A stretch of 8,683 nucleotides of DNA from Cyclobacteriaceae bacterium (GTDB lineage Bacteria; Bacteroidota; Bacteroidia; Cytophagales; Cyclobacteriaceae): the NCBI GenBank assembly GCA_019751475.1, contig JAIENH010000160.1, positions 1 through 8,683 on the forward strand, in the 5' to 3' direction. The notes below the pieces were generated by a model that saw nothing but the letters and a program-made list of their open reading frames with translations, made no database searches and was not told the origin of the DNA. Each line of letters starts with the position of its first letter. The stretch's first letter is position 1. Positions 7,243-8,683 of the stretch are shown piece by piece. Position numbers and translations under genes: made by a program.

Positions 7243-7449
7243 ATGGAAGCAGTAAAATTCAATACCAACATTAAGTGCGCAGGCTGTATAGTCAAAGTAA
7301 CACCTTTCTTAAACGAAGCCGTGGGCGAAGACAATTGGGAAGTAGACATCAACAATCCCTCAAAAGTGCTCACGGTTGTCAATGAGGTAAGCGAAGAGAA
7401 GATTGTTGAAGCGGTGCAGAAGGCAGGATACAAAGCAGAAAAAGCCTGA
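7243..7449 (+). CDS. copZ: CopZ-like heavy-metal-associated (HMA) chaperone
   Basis: A 68-residue cytosolic single-domain metallochaperone, the usual size for CopZ/Atx1-like proteins. The order of elements is first strand AVKFNTNI; metal-binding loop KCAGC with Cys12 and Cys15; helix; strand WEVDI; strand KVLTVV; helix EEKIVEAVQKAGY; and a short tail. The loop lacks the Met usual before the first Cys (I-K-C rather than M-x-C), as in many Bacteroidota homologues. I chose the ATG at 7243 because the in-frame upstream codons are not part of an HMA fold. It follows copA by 104 bases and precedes the methyltransferase-like frame by 9, so it is probably co-transcribed with the latter. It should bind Cu(I) and hand it to CopA; the metal is inferred from the neighbouring pump. 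Confidence 0.88.
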   Translation: MEAVKFNTNIKCAGCIVKVTPFLNEAVGEDNWEVDINNPSKVLTVVNEVSEEKIVEAVQKAGYKAEKA

Positions 7450-7458
7450 TAGTGTCAA

Positions 7459-8084
7459 TTGGTTAGTCTTACTCCATCCAAATCTTTCGAGATAGTAAGA
7501 TTTTTTCTACCGATTTATTTTGGGGTTTACTTCGGTATTGCATTTGTTTTAAAGTCGATAGTGGTTGCCAAACGCATTGGTAAAAATCCGTTTGTTCTGC
7601 CAAAGATGATAGCGCCTACGGGCTCATTGGTTTCTATTTTAAGCTCACGTTGATAGGAATGTTTATTTATACAAATGCGTATGCTTTCTTTCCGGAGTGG
7701 CACAAAGCATTTTTACCCATCGAGCAACTTGATTGGGACTACCTTAAACTACTTGGGCTTGTACTGCTGGGAATTTCACTTGCTTGGACAATTGTTGCAC
7801 AGACCCACATGAAAAACTCTTGGCGTATTGGTATAGACGCAACCATAAAGACGGAGTTAATCACAACAGGACTGTTCTCTGTTTCACGAAACCCAATATT
7901 TTTTGGAATGATTTTAAGTTTGCTTGGTTTGTTTTTGACAACACCCAACGCATTAACATTCTTGTTTTTGATTTTGGGTTACGTTCTTATTCAAATTCAA
8001 ATCCGGCTTGAAGAAGATTTTTTAACCAAAGAACACGGACAAATGTACCTTGACTACAAAGAAAATGTAAGAAGACTGATATAG
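7459..8084 (+). pseudogene. Isoprenylcysteine methyltransferase-like membrane protein, frameshifted
   Basis: Two frames together make one protein of about 208 residues. Frame one (7459-7653) gives a membrane segment and VVAKRIGKNPFVLPK. The other frame, open across the junction and running to 8084, gives further membrane helices, then SVSRNPIFFGM, a hydrophobic hairpin, and IRLEEDFLTKEHGQMYLDY with a basic end. RNP plus the terminal E-E...G..Y..Y pattern marks the SAM-binding region of the ICMT/PEMT family of integral-membrane methyltransferases. Adding one base near 7603-7606 (between LPK and the DSAYG frame) restores a continuous frame, so a one-base deletion or sequencing error is likely. 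There is no in-frame ATG at the front; the TTG at 7459 is the best start, after a TAG at 7450. CzcN/NccN of metal-resistance operons belong to this family, which fits the copper context, but the substrate is unknown. Confidence 0.8.
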
Positions 8085-8522
8085 AGGACTGAAAGAGCAT
8101 AAAAATTGATGTTTGTTTTTTGTTATTTTATAAATGCCACTAACTACCTGACTTCACATAAGGAATCGGTAGTTCAATCCTTGAAAGCGACTTGGAAGAA
8201 ATTTGATCCGGTTGATGATGGCGGATGAGATTGATGATGCCTACCGGCAATCGGGAATGAGTGATGTTCTGGTGATACTGGGCTCGATCATTTGCCCGCA
8301 AGATCCAATTTCACGTTTGTCTGATGGTCATGGCAATCGCTTTAATCGCAGACGTGGCGTTACTCATAGCTTGGTCTCAAACAAATAAAGATAACTGCTT
8401 CAACCCACTACCAAGTGGCTTAGAAATGGGTAAAAAGCCTCTTTTTTGAAATTAATTCATAAAATCTGCAATTAGGAATAAAATAGTGTAACCATTTTTA
8501 CTGCAATTACGAATAATATAGC
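8085..8522. other. 438-base intergenic region without a convincing gene
   Basis: It begins AT-rich and T-rich. An inverted repeat AACTACC (8142-8148) / GGTAGTT (8168-8174) has a 19-base loop. A TTG-initiated frame at 8203-8388 (61 codons) has no recognisable start context; its end, RRGVTHSL, faintly recalls the HRGxTHSL motif of YdjM-type membrane metal-dependent hydrolases, but the match is too short to call. CCACT/AGTGG (8405-8418) and GGCTT/AAGCC (8417-8439), followed by TCTTTTTT, may make a weak terminator. The last 60 bases hold direct repeats, listed separately. Confidence 0.5.
8466..8521 (+). repeat. Paired 21-base direct repeats before padR (candidate operator)
   Basis: Positions 8466-8486 and 8501-8521 are identical at 19 of 21 bases (shared CTGCAATTA, GAATAA and ATAG; differences are G/C and A/T), with a 35-base start-to-start period. 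The second copy ends one base before the padR ATG, so both lie where a promoter or operator should be. PadR proteins often repress their own operon, so an autoregulatory site is a reasonable inference. The sites do not show the ATGT-N-ACAT dyad of some PadR operators. Confidence 0.45.
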
Positions 8523-8683
8523 ATGAAGAAAACCAAACTCGGAGAATTTGAAGAATTGGTGCTCCTCACAGTGGCAGCTCTCCAACACGATGCCTATGGT
8601 GTAGAAATCAAACGTGAGTTAGAATCCAGGCTAAAAGAAAAACTCAGTGTGGGCTCCATTCAGTCCGCGCTCAAGCGCATGGA
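8523..8683 (+). CDS. PadR-family transcriptional regulator (3' partial)
   Basis: The first 53 codons of a winged-helix regulator, cut by the window end; typical members have about 100-180 residues. KLGEFEELVLLTVAAL is the first helix, HDAYGVEIKRELE the second, and SVGSIQSALKRME the recognition helix in the position of the family's GxxYxxLxRLE. These regulators are dimeric repressors that usually bind small ligands, and in Bacteroidota they often precede ABC transporter permease genes; the downstream partner is outside the window. The ATG at 8523 fits the family's N-terminus. The direct repeats immediately upstream suggest autoregulation. Confidence 0.88.
   Translation, partial: MKKTKLGEFEELVLLTVAALQHDAYGVEIKRELESRLKEKLSVGSIQSALKRM

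Noticed and set aside
7597..7610. Programmed -1 frameshift in the methyltransferase-like gene
   Set aside because: No X-XXY-YYZ slippery heptamer in the correct frame and no clear downstream stem were seen; a one-base deletion or read error is simpler.
8203..8388. A 61-codon frame ending in RRGVTHSLVSNK, perhaps a YdjM-type hydrolase or other gene remnant
   Set aside because: The similarity is limited to a few residues, the start would be TTG without context, and no neighbouring frame extends the match.
1..8683. CRISPR array, complete insertion sequence or defence operon
   Set aside because: No regularly spaced repeats, no transposase with terminal repeats, and no nuclease or toxin genes were seen.

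Overview
The window looks like chromosomal DNA of a Bacteroidota member, most likely of the Cytophagales/Flammeovirgaceae type. The reasons are a secreted protein with a gliding-motility-associated (type IX secretion, type B) C-terminal sorting domain, promoters of the Bacteroidota form TAnnTTTG, weak or absent Shine-Dalgarno sequences, and an AraC-type regulator carrying a small metal-binding domain as its sensor. The genus assignment is inference; no rRNA or marker gene is present.

Layout. (1) Positions 1-2573 hold the 3' part of a large secreted repeat protein exported by the type IX system. (2) It meets, tail to tail with interlocked stop codons, a minus-strand gene (2570-3301) for a membrane-anchored TPR/SH3-like protein. 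(3) Positions 3296-3549 form a compact transcription unit: a Bacteroidota promoter, a 23-codon leader ORF, a palindromic repeat, tRNA-Lys(UUU) and a strong intrinsic terminator. (4) Downstream of the tRNA is a decayed tyrosine-recombinase C-terminus (3635-3904), probably the scar of an element once integrated there.

(5) Positions 3954-8084 are a copper-homeostasis locus. It encodes a regulator made of an HMA-like CxxC domain fused to an AraC DNA-binding domain, a small minus-strand hypothetical gene, a full-length Cu(I)-exporting P1B-1 ATPase (CopA), a CopZ-like chaperone of 68 residues, and an isoprenylcysteine-methyltransferase-like membrane protein split by a one-base frameshift. The likely logic is that the regulator senses Cu(I) through its own CNRC motif and activates copA and copZ, the chaperone passes Cu(I) to the ATPase, and the ATPase exports it. 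The methyltransferase-like protein recalls CzcN/NccN of other metal-resistance loci, but its role is unknown.

(6) Positions 8085-8522 contain no convincing gene, but they hold a pair of near-identical direct repeats just before a PadR-family regulator (8523 onward), which is cut by the window end.

The most interesting items are the HMA-AraC fusion sensor with three different CxxC domains in one locus, the methyltransferase-like passenger, the repeat/leader arrangement abutting tRNA-Lys, and the direct repeats in front of padR. I did not find a CRISPR array, a complete mobile element or a clearly unprecedented defence system.
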